Part shown: in pieces, positions 57,582 to 57,659 of the stretch
How positions within the stretch are numbered: the stretch's first letter is position 1
Layout: each line of letters starts with the position of its first letter
Assembly (NCBI GenBank): GCA_947491475.1
Contig: CANLKN010000007.1
Span: forward strand, 1-57,659
DNA from: Akkermansiaceae bacterium
Lineage (GTDB): Bacteria; Verrucomicrobiota; Verrucomicrobiia; Verrucomicrobiales; Akkermansiaceae
DNA length: 57,659 bases
Direction: 5' to 3'
The notes under the pieces: generated by a model
Databases searched by the model: none
What the model saw: only the letters and a program-made list of their open reading frames with translations
What the model was told of the DNA's origin: nothing
Program-made: the position numbers and the translations under genes

Positions 57582-57659
57582 GAAGCGGGCGGCGGTAAAT
57601 TTCTGGCAATCAAGCTTGTGGAGGTGAGAGTACGGCGACGTTTGCAGGATACGGCTCTG

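Overview
The window is a high-GC bacterial chromosome segment, most likely from a member of the Verrucomicrobiota (Verrucomicrobiales, Luteolibacter/Haloferula-like). This placement is an inference. It rests on a complete alternative complex III (act) operon joined to an aa3-type oxidase, secreted BACON/LamG and heparinase/DUF4861 proteins, a fused SecDF, an OpcA protein, and the near absence of Shine-Dalgarno sequences before start codons. I recognised no rRNA, tRNA or CRISPR array.

Layout. 0-1.5 kb is accessory: the right end of an IS3-family element that cuts into a small gene, a 23-bp perfect operator-like palindrome, and an XRE regulator translationally coupled to an HNH nuclease-like gene. 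1.5-5.4 kb holds a GDP-mannose gene, an RmlD-like reductase, a secreted EEP-family phosphatase/nuclease and rplU-rpmA. 5.7-13.1 kb holds an SSS-like membrane protein and a secreted polysaccharide trio (Ca-repeat protein, DUF4861, heparinase II/III). 13.2-17.9 kb is housekeeping (WalJ-like MBL protein, NadC, BirA) followed by the CreB/CreC two-component pair. 17.9-18.2 kb is decayed DNA: a ClpB C-terminal remnant and REP-like palindromes.

18.9-37 kb is a single minus-strand respiratory superoperon: a small membrane protein, actABCDEF, then an inserted module of two membrane cytochromes c flanking CcoN-like and CcoO-like proteins, then coxA, coxC, coxD, two tiny membrane proteins and coxB. ActA-F would oxidise quinol and pass electrons to the aa3 oxidase. 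The CcoN-like subunit has lost every histidine needed for heme b3, CuB and the second low-spin heme axial ligand, so it cannot be an oxidase; the module may be a structural or electron-transfer adaptor between complex III and complex IV. CoxC carries a ~350-residue insertion and CoxA lacks the K-channel lysine.

37.3-49.7 kb is mostly housekeeping: MFS transporter, OpcA, SecDF-YajC-Tgt, Nudix, HNH protein, HprK, ObgE, IspE, PgeF, MarR. Among them sits a striking 74-residue secreted peptide built of exactly three 18-residue Cys-containing repeats. 49.9-53.5 kb holds a CreD-like membrane protein between a lipoprotein and a secreted protein, with a 51-bp tandem repeat. 53.8-57.4 kb holds a mosaic of sigma-factor, FHA and protein-kinase remnants fused antisense to the 3' end of a large BACON/LamG surface protein.

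Recurrent non-coding patterns are 7-8-nt-period degenerate repeat arrays in operon spacers (two as inverted pairs) and a dispersed palindrome family around GGTCTATGACC.
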